From: Nitrososphaerota archaeon
GTDB taxonomy: Archaea > Thermoproteota > Nitrososphaeria > Nitrososphaerales > Nitrosopumilaceae
Direction of reading: 5' to 3'
Length of the DNA: 6,713 nt
Assembly (NCBI GenBank): GCA_028867395.1
Contig: JAGWGO010000085.1
Span: 1 to 6,713 of the forward strand
Position numbers and translations under genes: made by a program. Below the pieces are notes generated by a model. That model saw nothing but the letters and a program-made list of their open reading frames with translations, was not told the origin of the DNA and made no database searches. Position 1 is the stretch's first letter; each line of letters starts with the position of its first letter. Below are positions 6,418-6,713 of the stretch, piece by piece.

Positions 6418-6432
6418 TAGAATATTGTTCTA
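6418..6432. promoter_or_regulatory. Inverted repeat TAGAA-TATTG-TTCTA, candidate operator (copy 2)
   Basis: Perfect 5-base arms with a 5-base spacer, matching copy 1 at 14 of 15 positions. It sits between the TATA-like box and the ATG at 6440, covering the expected transcription start. A bound protein there would block initiation, so repression is the simplest reading. Confidence 0.55.
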
Positions 6433-6439
6433 TAAGAAA

Positions 6440-6713
6440 ATGAGAGAACAGTTGAACAGAACAATTGTCGGGCTTGTTGCTCTAATGGTGATATCATCTC
6501 CATTGCTTGTTACAATGCCACACTATGCATCTGCAGCATCCAGTCTTGGAATCATGATACCATTGTACACATATCCAACAGACGGTACATGGACTGCAGT
6601 CATCAATGCAAAGAATGCACACCCAAGTGTTCCAATTGTTGTAATTGCTGATATCAGCGGCAGCGGTGCAGGAAGTTCTAGTGATCCTAACTTTGTAACA
6701 GGAATCAACAACA
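6440..6713 (+). CDS. Exported spherulin-4 / GH135-like protein, N-terminal part
   Basis: From the ATG at 6440 the frame stays open for 91 codons to the window edge; the rest of the gene is outside. Residues 1-32 are a signal peptide (Arg2/Arg7, hydrophobic 9-25, likely cleavage after ASA at 30-32 or the next Ala). The mature part opens with LGIMIPLYTYPTDGTW (36-51), INAKNAHPSVPIVVI (55-69) and a GSGAGSSSDPNFVTGI stretch (74-89). This is the start pattern of the spherulation-specific family 4 barrel (PF12138). Its characterised fungal relative Sph3 (GH135) is an endo-acting hydrolase of an N-acetylgalactosamine-containing exopolysaccharide. The catalytic acids lie beyond the window, so enzyme activity cannot be confirmed. 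It is divergent from the exported PQQ-type protein gene and shares its candidate operator, suggesting joint control of surface or matrix glycan turnover. Confidence 0.85.
   Translation, partial: MREQLNRTIVGLVALMVISSPLLVTMPHYASAASSLGIMIPLYTYPTDGTWTAVINAKNAHPSVPIVVIADISGSGAGSSSDPNFVTGINN

Larger units (their letters stand above)
6094..6439. promoter_or_regulatory. 346-base divergent intergenic region between two exported-protein genes
   Basis: No gene is evident here; the region is very AT-rich with stops in all frames. It holds two copies of a 15-base inverted repeat (6139-6153 and 6418-6432) and a TATA-like GTTTTATCT at 6405-6413 placed for the plus-strand gene. A further strong TATA-like TTTATAA at 6251-6257 belongs to no annotated start. 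A small ATCAAAA/TTTTGAT hairpin lies at 6323-6339 and T-runs at about 6355-6361 and 6385-6391. On the minus strand AGATAAAC (6119-6112) is a weak TATA candidate for the 870-residue protein gene. Confidence 0.6.

Noticed and set aside
6523..6711. Minus-strand frame of 62 codons at the right edge
   Set aside because: It is antisense to the spherulin-4 gene, whose signal peptide and conserved N-terminus are clear.
1..6713. tRNA or rRNA genes, insertion sequences, attachment sites, CRISPR arrays
   Set aside because: No cloverleaf with a conserved T-loop, no rRNA core segments, no transposase frame with terminal repeats and no repeat-spacer pattern could be seen.

Overview
The window most likely comes from an AT-rich archaeon of the Nitrososphaerota (Thaumarchaeota, the ammonia-oxidising lineage). 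This is inferred from gene content: a COG1099/EboB-type TatD-like hydrolase, a secreted spherulin-4 protein, and a long secreted protein with a glycan-type 'HW' domain and Ig-like repeats. TATA-like boxes 25-30 bases before starts, T-rich terminators and weak Shine-Dalgarno signals agree. The genus cannot be fixed from the sequence.

Left part (1-2314, minus strand): a tight operon read from right to left. It holds a zinc-dependent medium-chain alcohol/polyol dehydrogenase, an EboB-like metal-dependent hydrolase (11-base gap) and the first 132 codons of a xylose-isomerase-like TIM-barrel protein (20-base gap), which runs off the left edge. The hydrolase is closest to EboB of the ebo (eustigmatophyte-bacterial operon) metabolite-trafficking cluster, so this may be an archaeal relative of that cluster with an added dehydrogenase.

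Middle (2315-3480): a 117-base divergent promoter region, then on the plus strand a full-length LpxD-like left-handed beta-helix acyltransferase with its N-terminal domain and catalytic-type histidine intact. Archaea have no lipid A, so its substrate is probably a different UDP-amino sugar. The gene ends at a near-perfect AT-rich hairpin with T-runs on both sides, a good candidate for a bidirectional terminator between convergent genes.

Right part (3481-6713): an 870-residue exported protein on the minus strand (signal peptide, cysteine-pair repeats, Ser/Thr/Asn linker, 'HW' domain, three Ig-like repeats, C-terminal PQQ-type sugar dehydrogenase beta-propeller). A 346-base intergenic region separates it from the N-terminal 91 codons of a divergent exported spherulin-4 / GH135-like protein that runs off the right edge. 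Both promoters carry the same 15-base inverted repeat, TAGAATAnTGTTCTA, differing at one base, and half-copies lie in the 2315-2431 promoter region. The most interesting hypothesis is one regulator controlling a surface-glycan module: an exported glycan hydrolase, an exported sugar oxidase and, possibly, the sugar acyltransferase and ebo-like operon.
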